This document shows positions 45,171 through 58,800 of a DNA stretch of 64,000 nt, in pieces. Location: the NCBI GenBank assembly GCA_036877525.1, contig JAZGTH010000002.1:13612501-13676500 (forward strand), read 5' to 3'. Source of the stretch: Chromobotia macracanthus. Taxonomy: Eukaryota; Chordata; Actinopteri; Cypriniformes; Botiidae. How positions within the stretch are numbered: position 1 is the first letter of the stretch; each line of letters begins with the position of its first letter. The notes under the pieces are model-generated. The model had not been told where the DNA came from, did no database searches, and saw only the letters and a program-made list of their open reading frames with translations. The translations under genes were made by a program, and so were the position numbers.

Positions 45171-47843
45171 GAATAAAGGAATAGGGGAAGCAAAAGGGAC
45201 CGACCTCCAGTCCCATCTTAAGAAGAAAAGCCACCGGTGAATAAAACCAACAACCATTAACAAACAAACAAACAAACAAGCAAACAAACACTCGATGAGT
45301 GATTGCATTTACGTAACTGTTTTTATGCATAACATCAGCATGCATGCACAATCTTGATATTACATGCACCAGCTATTAAAGATATAAATGAATGAACAAA
45401 TGTTACGCCATACATGCGTTATTGGATATTATTTCTGTTTAAACCATTTGCATCATCACAAAAAAGGCCGATTAAACATTAATAGCAACAGCACACACCG
45501 TAACATGAGTTAAATCAACGAAACTTCTCGCTTTTGTTTCTAAAACAACCCCAAACGGACACGTTTGCACGCATTTATTTTTAAGACGCAATTACAAAGA
45601 CCGACAGCAGGTGGCAGTCACGTCACATGACCCACAATTCACCAAACATCCTCCAGCTCTGCCCTCCGTTCATGTTGTGCCTCTGGAGGCCCATCTTGGC
45701 TGGCAGATGGTGCCAGTCTATGATCTAAATGGCACGGTTTTCATTAAAGGTACTCGGGATTGTCCCAGTTCACCGAGCAAAAACAAACCCCCTCGGATGG
45801 TCTGATGATAGAGATCGGACCGGAACAGACGCAGCAGATCAGTGGTCCATCAAAGCACGTGTGCGTGCAACTGGTTAGCACAACATCTTGCCATATGCCA
45901 TTTAGACCTTTCATTTCAAAACTCAGATTGAAAAAAGACGGAGCAGAAGTCCAGCCACAAAAAGAACAGAAGTTAGAAGTCAACTGTTTTATGTATTATT
46001 TTAAGTATTTGTAGAGTGCATTTACATGTACAACAAAACACTGATAACTTACAAACTGAGGCTGTAAAATCAACTGGACGTGCACTTTAAGCGAGTCTCC
46101 AGACGTCTGATAAAGTGTTTTCATGCAAACACAGATCAGGCTGATGGGTTACAATCTGGTACGCGGTTAAACATTTAAACGTTTATTACCTGATACAAAA
46201 CCGCAGTTAAAGGTGTTTGTAACCTTGCACATTGTTGGGTTATTAAAGGTAGGGCAGGCAATTTCAGAGAGGCTAGCAATAGCAAGCTAGTTTTGAAAGC
46301 ATAAGATCCCGCCCTCCCTTCAGAGCGCTCTCCAAAGCCACGCCTCCTTTAACAGAGTATGCAAATACATTGTTTGACAGGCAAGTAGGACATCCTATCA
46401 TTAAATCTGGGCCGAATGCAATGATTGGACAAACATTTTATGTTCCTGTGCCTTTCACAGAATATATAAAAAATATATTTAGACCACTTAGTGATTACAA
46501 GCAGGATATGAAGAGACTTTCAACCAGCATAACAAAAACGTTTCTGGAAAAGATCACCTATCCTGCCTTTAAGTGTAAGATCATACATGTAAATGCACTT
46601 AACATAAAACTGAGGCAGCTCTCGTTGTCTTCAACAATAAGAGCGAGCCCTCATGAAATCATTTGAAATAAAAAGCAGACAACATGTATCTGAATACTGT
46701 ACAGCTAATAAATGCAGCCACATGGATACAATTACAACCAAATTCTCACGGATGGTTCCCCAGCAGAGTTCACTTTTTGTCCATAGTACTAGTCAACAGT
46801 AACAACTGTTATACTTTAAAAATGTTGAAATAACGAAATGTGCATCATTTTACAGGATTTCATCGGAGCAAATGTCAACATAGTCAGGCCAACAAAATGT
46901 GTTGGGTTCTTCTGCGGTCATGTGACCAGATGTCGTCCTGTGGTTGCCTAGTTTGTCCTTTAAAGGCTTTGTTGATTGCTAGTTTATCTCTTTAGTGGGT
47001 TTGCAGTTGTGCATGAGGCCTGCCAGAGGCGATCGTTGACGATTCAACCCCACACTGTCTCTGGTGCTTGCAGTTCGACCTCCTAACCAGTAGAGGGCAA
47101 AAAAGAGGCCTCTTAACCAGTAGAGAGCGCCAGAGAGAAAGGTCAAAAAGTCTGTTGACATGCATTGGCGTTTTTTTGTACGAGACTGTACAGACATTCA
47201 ACACAAACACACAAATAGACAAAAACACACACACACAAATAGTTGTGCTGATTACGAAGTGACACACGACAGTCCTCAGATGGAGATGAGTTTAAGTCAA
47301 TCTTTAAACCCAGAGACAGTCGCTTTTCTCGCACTCCATGTGTCTGCGGGCTGGAAGAGACTGTAAACTTTCATACTTCACAAATCGCTGAAAATAATAC
47401 ACAGCTTCACGTGGACACTCACAGTCAGCTGGGTGATTTGTGCTTCGACGGTGTGAAAAATCACCAACTGTTAACAAACACCAGGACGCTTAACACGTTT
47501 GTATTAACACAATATGGCATGAACTTCTGTGGCATAGTCACAACACAGTACGACTTCACACAAGTGACGTGCAGAGCAGAAAACAGAGTCCGTGCTTGCA
47601 ACAGCACATGGTCAGAGGTCACGATCTGAGCTCGTGTTCTGCTGTTTCTTTCTCATCACAAAAGACTAAGAAGTTCAGACAGAGATATCTGTACAGATTA
47701 TTATGCTCCTTCCCCACTGACCACCGTTCTCAGATGAAGCATTATTGCATTTCTTTATCATTATTACTCCGTTATGATGTGTGTTATTTTTCAGAAGAGA
47801 TTAAAGGTGCATGTGTGTGCTGGTCTGAGTGTGTGCATGTGTT
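45171..47843. other. Convergent intergenic region between serping1 and the Doc2-like gene
   Basis: The two flanking genes point toward each other. No supported gene. An AAAC repeat lies at 45259-45289. The block at about 46250-46375 (caatttcagagaggctagca ... ccgccctccc ... cacgcctcctttaacagag) looks like a dispersed element of the kind seen in fish genomes, but I cannot define its ends. Frames at 45611-45805 and 45760-46014 look protein-like in places but have no match I recognise. Confidence 0.45.
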
Positions 47844-50800
47844 TTAGTCGCTGCTTGGAGCCCCTTGCTGTGTCAGTGTGTGCCAGTATTCCACTTTCTT
47901 TCCTTTGTGTTTCAGACACTCGAACCAGTGTTTCAGTCTCTCTCCTTTGGCATTAATCCCCAATTCAACTCCACCTGAGAGAGACAGAGAGAAAGAGACG
48001 GAGAGATCAGATATCAAAAGAAAGGCAGATGAACAAGTGAGAAACTTGTGCAGTGTGATTGTGACCAAATTCAGAATCAATCCAGGTCAAAGTTCAGAGG
48101 TCAAGGCTGTCTATCATTTATGCCAATACTCCAAATAATGTTGGAACGTTATCATGGTAATTAATGACGTTTTAAGATGTCACTTGTTTGCGGTGTCGAC
48201 GTCTAGACTAATTTTAACAAACAGTTTTGTTTGTAGAGAATGTAGAAAATAGCTCACAAGTATGACAGTTAACTTATCAAATGTTATAAAAACTCAACAC
48301 CAGCCAAAATTTAAAACTAAGTTAAAATAACGTGTACAGCCTATTTAATTAAATTAAAACATTTGAGGCAACAAAAAATGTTTAACAGTGCACTTTTGGG
48401 TCTGGGCACTGTAATTCACTGTCCAATTCTCCCTTATATACAAAGATTCTGGATTTTGAGATTCTGGAATAACAGAAAGGGTCATATGAGTTTAAAACGT
48501 CACGAGGGTGAGTAAAGGATGACAAAATATTCATCTTTGGGGTGAACTGTCCCTTTAAGGCTTCTGATTTAACACTGTTCATGCACACAGCAGTCTGTGA
48601 TTGGTTACAATATTCATCTGCTGCACAAAGACTGCAAACAGAAGAGAAGTAAATCTGTACATGAAATGCAACTGTATAATCCACACTTTACCACAGCAGC
48701 CCTGACTGTAGTCCTGACTGATTCACAGTATGAAGCTACTGTCAAAATTTTAACCTTTTTATGTGACTCATAGCATGCTTTAGTTAATTGTAGTTAGTTA
48801 AAGTTATAGTGCATTAGTTAAAATAAACCCATCTGAGTTAGGCACTAAGAATTTAATACATTATAATTGTAATTGACACCGCTGAATATTGTGAATATTA
48901 CAGTTCTGTAACAGTTCTGCTTATGAGTCACATGGTACTTCTGCATCTTAATAATAATCAGAAAAGAAAGCACGTCGGTCGAGCGGATGTTACGTCTGTA
49001 GATGTGCACAGCATTACGCCTGTAGGAATGAGTCAAGCATAAAATACACTTTCCAAAAGGTCCTTGTTCGCTTTGAAAACCTTTGTGCATTTGTAATTTA
49101 ATGCCATTCTTAAATGACACATTCATGCGTAATGGAGCTTTTCAGACTTGATGTAACAGGTCAGTTGAATTCATTTAACCTCAAGGAACATATATGTTAG
49201 TACTGAATGATGTAGCTGCATCTCTCTTTATATCTATACATACCTGTCTATACATCTATACAAATCTCTCTACATATCTATACATATCTCTATCTGTCTG
49301 TCTGGCTATGTGTCTATCTATCTGTCTCTGTCTCTCTCTCTCTACATCTACACACTTCAGTGCATTTCCTTGTGCTTTGTCTACCTCTGTACACCTGATC
49401 TTGTTGTGAATAATGAAAGCGAGTGTAAAGAATTGTCTGTGGACACAGGCTATGTTTCATTTCGTTAGGCTCCTCACGTACTGAGATTTTCCCCAATTCG
49501 ATCCCTCCTACACAAACACACACCTCACATCAATAACATACTCTCACAGCCACAAGCAAGCCGCGACAAATGAACCCGACACATGACATCCCCACCACAG
49601 GCAACGGCAGAATAAGAGATGAAACACAGAGAGAGTGAAAGACAGTTCCATGAAAATGTTAAATAAACGTTAAGCTTCATTAAATGTGTCAATCTGACAT
49701 TCCTCAGTTCTCCCTTTGCCTTCACGCCTGGATGTTTCTCACAAGCTTTCGTTCATTTATATCACTTAATTTCTCACTTATCTCCTGATCTGCTTGTCGT
49801 TCCACAGCCCCGCCTCCTATGTTCTGATTCAGCAACACTGAGCGTTAAAGAACGCTCATGTTGTGCTCATGTCGTTCAACCATAAATAAACATGTTAGAG
49901 AACAAAACGCAGTCACCAGCTCTTCCTTTCCTTTCTTCTGGACCCTTTCTCTGTTTGTTTTCCTTAAACAACAACTTCACATTTCCTCTTCCGTTCGGGA
50001 AACAGAATACACTAGGTATGTTCAGAAATGAGGCATGTTCATGTAGAAATGAATAATAAATGCAACTGTGACAGTCACCTATGAAATCATTGCTCATGCC
50101 CAGGTCATAGTCCCAGACGGAGATCTCCAGAGTTTTCTTGGCGAGCTGATCATGTGGAACTTCATAGGTAAATTCCTGAGTGAAAGAGGACGCAGGTTAA
50201 AATATGCAGTCACACACACAAAAGCATGGGATATAACTTTGTACCCAACAAACAATAAAATATGAGCTTATGCTTCAGGGCTCTTGCTTTTTGACAAATA
50301 AAAACAACAAATAACGTAACATATATAAATGTTAAAATACACTTACAATTTATTTCCATTTTACGGCAACACTGTACATCACGCCACATTTACGTTTGTA
50401 TTCTTACAAGCATTTTCAAATGTATGTGCGTTTCCATAGTGTGTGTAAGAACGGATGTGAACAGAGTGCGAGGCCGCAGCTTTACTGAGTTAACTTACCT
50501 CGTTAAACTCTGGGTTTAAAGTTTTCTTCTTCACTGAAGTTTTGTATTTGGATTTTTTCCCCATGTCAGGCTGCAAAACACTGATAGAGACAAAGAAGGA
50601 GAGAGAGAGATACACAGAAATGAATCTGCGTTCTGCTGTGAGAATTTTATAACTTTAGAAACATCAAAGCAAATAATTAGCCTGGTTACACTCAAGCTCT
50701 CAACACGTCTATGACACAATCAGAAGAGAACAAAAACAGGAAGGGTGTAAGAGCTCATTTTAGAGTGTGACAAATGATAGAGAATGAGAGAGACAGAGAG

Positions 50801-50858
50801 AGAGAGAAAGAGATGGAGAGAGTGAGAGAGAGATGGACAGAGAGACAAAGAGAGGGAA

Positions 50859-50900
<42 letters not shown>

Positions 50901-53900
50901 ACAGACAGACAGACATAGAGAGAGAGAGAGACAGACAGAGAGACCTTGTGGGTGAGGATGGGGGAGGGGGTGTTGTTCTGGGTGATTCATTAAATCTATT
51001 ACAGAGTGAGATGATAATCTCTAATTGAAGATGGATGGAACAGAAGAGGAACTGAATGAGAGAATGGAGGATGGAGAACGTGCTGAAGGACAGAAGATAC
51101 ATCCATAAGGTCTGCAGCTCATGGAATCATCAGAAAATTACCCATTAGAATTCATCACTTATAATTCATGAGAGATATCAACCTACACAACATGTTACAG
51201 CACACAGATATGGAGAGATGGAGAGAGAGGCGTGTAAATCACACGGGAATATGACGCGTGAGACATATTGCAAGTTTATGACGAGTTGTGAAATTTGCAT
51301 TTTGATGGTGTGAAACCTGTTTTCGTCACATGAATGAATTAAATGTATCTTTATAAATATCTAAACAAAACTAATTAAACTTATAATTACAGTTTTGCTA
51401 TTAGCCATTCACCCAGGTAGACTAGCGCAGATAATGTGAACTAAACTGGACTGTGGGTTAGTGAAAAGGAGAGAGGGTATTGCACAGATAATACCACATG
51501 CAAAGATGAAGCAACTGGTTAGTGGATAATAGTGACACGTTATCATTTAACAAAACATGCATCTATTTTTGAAAGAAATCCTTTCACAACCAGTGGACTA
51601 CATTAACCACCCACTTACCAAAATTAATATTACATGCTTGAGTGATGATTCAGTATCAAATTGCTAAAGCTAATCTTTAGATATTAACTCACCGATGTTG
51701 ATACATGCCTGAATAATAATTAGTTTGAATAAATCAATAACTTTCACCTAATGATGTTGAGTCAGAATATTAATGGTGTTTCATTTCGGTGTGACAAGCT
51801 GTGTGTCACTGGCAAGAAAATTTGCATTTCTAATGGCTTTTTAATGTGATCGTATTAATTTTTTATTGACATGTTCTGAAATAAGCGTTGGATATTAATT
51901 GGTCCATACAAATTTAAATTCAAGGGGCCTGGGTCCTATGGATAGGTTACATAACACAGGACCTTAGTGGGCCCTTTCTGTCACAGAGGCCCTTATAAAA
52001 CTTGGTTCTATATGGAAAGTTTAGTGAGAAAGGATAAGACTGGCTTTCAGCATTTAAAAACATGAGAGAGAAGATCAATTCTATTTACAAGGGGAAACCG
52101 ACTGATACAGTACACACGCATGGGTCATTGTGAAAAGAGCTACTGGGAAATTGAATTCTTACCACCGAGAGACCAGTCACTGTCTTCTAACAAGATCTAC
52201 CCCCATGGATATCACTGATGTCATCATATTAATTAAAAGAATGACTGTCAACTTGGAAGTCCATGACAAGCTCTAGTAAATGAATTAAGGAGTTTGACAT
52301 GGAAGGAATATTAGAATGACATGCCCCAGACGCTGAGGCCCGTCTATTTAATCTTACACAGAGCCATCATGTTTCCTGCAGCACGTGTGGTGCATTGTAA
52401 AACAAGCCAAGACAAGATCATCTTACAGCAAACAAAACTGAGTTTGTAAGTTCATATATCATGCAGTATATCTTTTAGTTGCTTGGAAGCCAATTCCCAG
52501 CTAACGTTCTCAGGTTTTCACTGACAAACATTCTCTTAAAGTTCTCTCAAAACATTCTTGCAGTACTGTTAGTTGAACTTTTTAAATGTTATTTATCATT
52601 TATATCAATATATATATATATAATATATCGTTATTCCTGTTCCTAATTCCAGTTAGTGGAATGCTTTAAAAACAGAGACAGAATTAAAAAATGCTTGAAT
52701 AAATCAAGCAATAACGTTAATACAAGGTCTAAAGAAATGGACGTTCTGAATTTTTCTAGAACTTTCAAAATAGCCTTTTAATGCTTTAATTACCTACTGA
52801 AAACATTAGGGAAATGTTCTTACAACCTAAAATTATTAGCTGGGTTTTTTATTCTGTCATTTCACATGACATTAAATCTGAAATTTTTGTACCACTAGCA
52901 TACTTGACAAATAGTTTTTCAAACCGGTTTCCCAAATACTTCAGCGTTCAGACTGTTTAAACAGAGTAATGTTCCACACGACACTGTCGCAGGAGAAAGT
53001 TGTTTAACATGGAAATGACACACTTCAGTTTTAATGTGCACCTGCATCCGTGCATTTGTGAATAAGTCACTAATTACATTTTGACTTAATTGCATGAGCA
53101 ATTAGCGAGAAACGCCACGTTGAGACGTCTGTGCATGACGTTTGAATAAACACTGGAATGAGAGTCTAAACGACTCTCCACAACAAGTTTAAGCAAAAAG
53201 TGGAACTATTGAAATGGTGTCCCGGTAATGACATTAATTAGAGCATGTGCAATAATATCTGCATTCTCCTGTCTGTTCTAATTACTCAGTGATGCCGCGG
53301 GACAGATGAAAATAGAGCTGAACTCTATGAGGTCTCACTCATAATCACTAACACACACACACGTGCGCACACACACACATACACAAACAAACATATGCAG
53401 ACACACACACATGCTTTTCATGTTTTATGGAGGGCACATGGTTTTATTCCATAGACGTAATGTTTTTTATACTGTACAAACTGTATATTCTAACCCCCTA
53501 GAATACACTAACCATACCCCAAAACTAACCCTCACAGAAACCTGTTCTCAAAAATGTCCCCACAAGGTCAAAATGCAAAATGTGGTCCCCACAACGTAGA
53601 GAATACCAGTACACACAGTCACACACAGAGACACCCACATACAGACGCAGACACACCCGCAGACACACCCGCAGACACACACGCAGACACACACGCAGAC
53701 ACACCCGCAGACACACCCGCAGACACACCCGCAGACACACCCGCAGACACACCCGCAGACACACACGCAGACACACACGCAGACACACCCGCAGGATCAC
53801 AGGAATGACTCTATAACACCTTATGAACACCCACAGATAGGCACACATTTTTAAAATCTTAAAAATGCAATTTTCCAGAAACTTGAGGATTTTTGGCACA

Positions 53901-55741
53901 AAGGTTTAATTAGGCCTAAAACATTATTGTGACAGAATGAATATAAAAGCGCATATTTGTGTCAAAAGCTTTTTCTATTCTGCTGTGACAGATACTTCTC
54001 CTCTGGAAGCTTATTGCACCTTTTGTCAGTGGCTCAGTGTGCTACCTGTGGCAGGTGCAGATTGGGTCATGAATATTAATTAAATTACGATCCCCACCCT
54101 ACCTGATTCTCTGAAAGACAATCGTTAGAAGGAGAGCACTAGCTGTAGCTGGATTACTGTTAATAGATTTTAACTTTTTGGGTTAAAATCCACACAGATG
54201 CAGAAGCGATGATTCAGTAATGCAGATTATGAAAGTACAGTATTAAGACAAACAAATTAATGTAATTTGTTAAAATGTGGGGAATAATTTACTCATTTGA
54301 GCTATTTGTTATTGTGAACAATTGTTTTTTTGAATATCTGCATTATAAGCATGTGTGCAATATCCACACTGAATTTCAGGCCCTTTGTATCCTGTAATTT
54401 GGCCCATTATGGAAATTTTATGGGTTGCAAATGTTGTTTCGTGTTTATTTTGAAGTAGCTTTACAGATCCAGCTTCTAAAAATACAATCACTGTCTCCTA
54501 AAATGTAAGAGCAGCGAATTTAGTCATTTGTGTTAGTCAAAAGTGTTTGCTTCGCTCATGTGCACACATAAGCTCTGCTTATATAAGGTAAATGACTGCA
54601 ACTGATCGCTCTAAAAATATTTTTATTGAATAGAGGGTTAATTATATTTGGAAAGAGTCCAATTAAATTTCAAACAGATCCCCTCATAAATTTCTCTGAA
54701 AACGCCTGCAGTCTTAACCGCACACTGATTAAATGGACTTCATGCAAGTAAACTGAATACAGTGATTACAGTGAGACAGCGTAAGCTGCTTCCACATAAA
54801 ACCTCTTCTGTTAAACCTGACAAATAAGCCCACGTCACAAGCGAACAGCCACCTGCAAATGTTGAGATGTGGATGCCGTATTCTCTTTCCTGCACAATGA
54901 AATAGCTACTTATTGATTGACCTCCAGTCCCGCTCTACAGATAAACCCTACTTGAGTCCAGTCTCATGTTCCTTCTATTACAGAGCAGGGCTGAGTGATA
55001 AGCTAAAAATATACAACCTACACAGCTAACAATTTTAGGTTGTAAGAACATTTCTGTAGCGTTTTCATTAAGTAACAAAAACTTAAAAAATATTATTTTT
55101 AAACTTCTAGGAACATCACAGAATGTGTTTTAGACATTGTTAACGTTATTGCTCGGTTATAAGAATGCTATTTAAACATATTTTAATTCTGTAATGTTTT
55201 TAAACCTTCCACTAACAACTTAAGAATAAGGTTTTTGATATTTAATATAATGTTAAAACAGTTCAACTAATGTTACTGCAAGAACGTTTTTGTTAACCCT
55301 GACATAACTTTTAGAGAATGTTAGCCAATGTTCTAAGAAAGAAACCCAGCTAACAGGGAACAATTTAAACATCTGTTTTCTACATTATTGGCATATTTCA
55401 ATGATGTGATGTTATGTTTTGAGGACACTATTCAATAATTCTGAAGAAAACCTTTATTGCTATTAAAACGATTAAGAGTTACTGATGCAGAAAATACAGA
55501 CTAACAAAAAGACTGTTTGCTGTTTGAATAAATTGCAGCAAAATCCAGCCAGAATAAACCTCAGCAGACAAGATACTGTAAATAACATCTGGTCCAACAG
55601 GCACAATGCACAAACCATCCCAGCATCCAAACAAACCTCTGCTGTCAGACGTGAAAATGAGAGAAAACGAGTCAGAAACAAACCTCTGCCTAAAGTATAC
55701 TGACATGTCAAACTCTAACAAAACAGTGCCAGCAGTGCCTG

Positions 55742-55827
<86 letters not shown>

Positions 55828-58800
55828 CTATCTAAATGCTGACATTCCAGCATAGACTTCTATTGTTTTTATACACTAGTTACAAACAATATAAACTAAC
55901 CCAACTAACTCTAACCGTAACCCTAACAGAAAACTTTCTGCATTTTTACAAAACTTTATTTACTATATTTTTATAAAATTTTTACAAATGAGGATGTTTT
56001 CTCAGATTTTGCTCAGATTTGTCAGGTTTTGTTCACTTTTGGGTACAAATTTGTCCCCAATACATGATTAAATAAACCAACTCCCACACACCCACACAGC
56101 AGTCTATCCTGCCGTATAAAAGCAGCCCACTCTACAACAATAGGTTTCTCCCACTGTAGTGAGCTCATCAGTGCCTGTAGCTGTCATGATAAACAAGAAA
56201 ATTTTATCTTCTAGCAGCAGATAGTGAGAAAAAACTCTCCATCACACAACAAATCAAAATACAGCCGTGATTAGAAAGACCGGGAACCGTTGACAGGAAG
56301 AGAGCAGTCCAGGGTTTACATATGCTCTATCAAACACGAGAAAAGACGAGAAGATGACTGCGAAAAGAGCAACGGCTGTGGCTGGAAGCCAGGGCTGGGG
56401 AAGGAAGATAAAAAAAGACCTGCAGAGTTTTCAAAGGCACTTCCTTGGACTTTTCTGCTTGCTTCCTTACTGTCTGCCTCTATATCTATGCCCCATTAAT
56501 TTTCTCTGCCTCTAAACAGAAGCTCCTCCTGTCTTATCATGTGGGTGGGCATTGAGCATTCACGAGAATCCACAGGGGGACAAATTATGATCAAGTGCAG
56601 GTACAGCGAGCAATAAATCAGCCTGAAATGAACTCTATAATGCTAACAACAAGGCCACTGATGTCAATGAATTGAGTCATTCATTGAACGCAGTGACGTT
56701 CACTTTCATTTGTGCAAAGCGCTGATAACCCTCACAATTCCAAGGAGAATTAATAAAAAAATCTTGCTTTAAAACTCCTGCAAGAGTCCTACCATCTGTT
56801 TTGGGGACCCGAGCAAGAGGTTAAAGATAAGAAAATGAAATAAAAAGGCCAGGGAAGAAATAATGACGTCTGCTGAGTTACTACATGAGCTGCGGGGATT
56901 GAATTTATCTGCTAATTTGTTTTAAATCTATTTAAACAACATCAGTGCTTTGAGGTACTTATTACAACATTTAGCTCCACTTGTGCAGGGTTTTAAATCA
57001 TCACTCATAGCTCATGGGGCTCATTTCAAACCTCTGAAAAATTCAACAGAGTCTGTTCAGTGACCGAATGAGGCATAAAAATCTGCACTGTGGACCAGAC
57101 TTCATGCCATTCATCAAAAGCCAGACGAGTGATGTAGTGCGACTTAATGACATGAAAGTCTAAAATATCCACAAATAATTTTCCACAGATGAACTTGACA
57201 TTGAATTACAGCCTTTTCTGAAGTTCAGATCAATTAGTCACATGAACAATTAAAACAGATACAATATAAACAAAGCAAGATTTCTCACACTCCATGAGTC
57301 TTCTTATAACCAAGAAATAGTTCTTATAGTTCTTATAACCAAGAAATAACATTAATACAATGTTTAAAAAAGCATTCAAAACGTCCAAAATAACATTTTT
57401 AACATTTCTATATCTTCATGGAAATGTTAGGGAAACGTTCTTACAACCTAACATTGTTAGTTACGTTGTTTCCTAAAAATAGCCACTGTGGTCAGAGATC
57501 TTTTAAGACTCACATTTTGACGAAGGGATCTGAGTAGCCATTAGAATCCATGGCAGCCAGATGAGCACAGCGAATAATTCCCACAACCAGAGAACTCTTC
57601 TCTGTAACATACAGCAGGGAGACCAGGATACGACCACGCTGGAAACGAGAGAGAGACAGACAGCCACTGAAACAGCAAAATATTAAGCTCCATACAGTAC
57701 AATATTAAGTGTCATGTCAGTTACAGTAGGTTATTATATTGTCCAGTGGAATATACCTGTATTTGTTTATATGAGGAATACAAGTATCTGTTTTGCAGCT
57801 TCTTAAGGGCAGTGCTAAAAAGATACTATCTTTGAGATTTTTATCTTTCATTTATTTGTATTTCATAATCATGTTTTAATTTCTCTTTTTAAATCCTAAA
57901 CATTGTAAATGGGCAGGGTAACCTTATATGGCATGATAAAGGGAACATTTACTATAAAATCATATAGGTCTTTCCAAACCTATGTGATTTTTTCTTCTGT
58001 GGAACACAAAAGAAGGCATGACATGAGACTGTGTGTATGTCAGAATATATATGTCAGTATATACAGATATACAGTCATGTTTGAATATGAAAGTAATCTA
58101 TATACCAATACAGTTTGAGTGTAAACAGAGGTCTCATATATGGAATGAAGAGTATTGGATTTATACCTCTTCTTCTGCAACTGGAGCCCCTGAATCCATC
58201 GCCTGGCTGTTCCCCTCCCGAGTCTGCAGACCGCAGAAATGTTATTAATAATTCACCACATACCCAAACAATAAATGATGCATAGTACAAATTCCAATAG
58301 ACATAAGACACACACAAACACACACCTGTGCAATTCTCTCCAGGCCCATGTTGTATTTCTTGCTCTCGCTCTCCTTCAGTTTCTTGAGAGCCACCCTGAC
58401 TTCACCTATGAACTCATTCCGTCCTAAACGATCCATATCACACACACACAGCCTGTCAGAGACAGAGACAGAGAGATATGACACTCAAAACTCTTTAACA
58501 CACTCTCTCAACACAACTTTAAGCCCCTCATTCTCATCTCTACAGACATCATGTGTTCGGTGAGAGAGAGAGAGCGAGGGTGACAGTAGTAGGTATTGAC
58601 ACTCAGAATGAAGAAGGGTTGCAATCTTTTTCAGCAGAGAAGACAGACTGATGGTTGAACAACAGGAATTAGAACATGAATTATCACCACACACCAGGAT
58701 TTGCTGCTTGCTAGGCATTGGCTGGTGGCATTAAAAAGCTATTCTGATTGGACAAAATTCTGTGTAGTGCAGGATGAGTCATCAATGTTTTTGGTATTAC

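Larger units (their letters stand above)
51000..57513. other. Large intron of the Doc2-like gene
   Basis: No exon is needed between 50580 and 57514, because the flanking exons join in phase and complete the C2B domain. It contains family-B copies, two CA-type tracts, the 12-bp minisatellite and otherwise AT-rich DNA. Confidence 0.6.

Noticed and set aside
44922..45308. 128-codon minus-strand frame and GC-rich plus-strand frames over the serping1 last exon
   Set aside because: Shadows of the serpin exon; the frame with hinge, reactive loop and FMGR ending explains the sequence.
45611..46014. Two overlapping plus-strand frames downstream of serping1
   Set aside because: Some protein-like stretches but no recognised family, no splice logic and no conserved motif; listed only as part of the intergenic region.
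50755..51102. Long Ser/Leu- or Arg/Glu-rich frames on both strands
   Set aside because: Pure product of the GAGA low-complexity tract.
53525..53899. 124-codon frame of repeated VCLR units
   Set aside because: Encoded by the 12-bp minisatellite; opposite strand is equally open.
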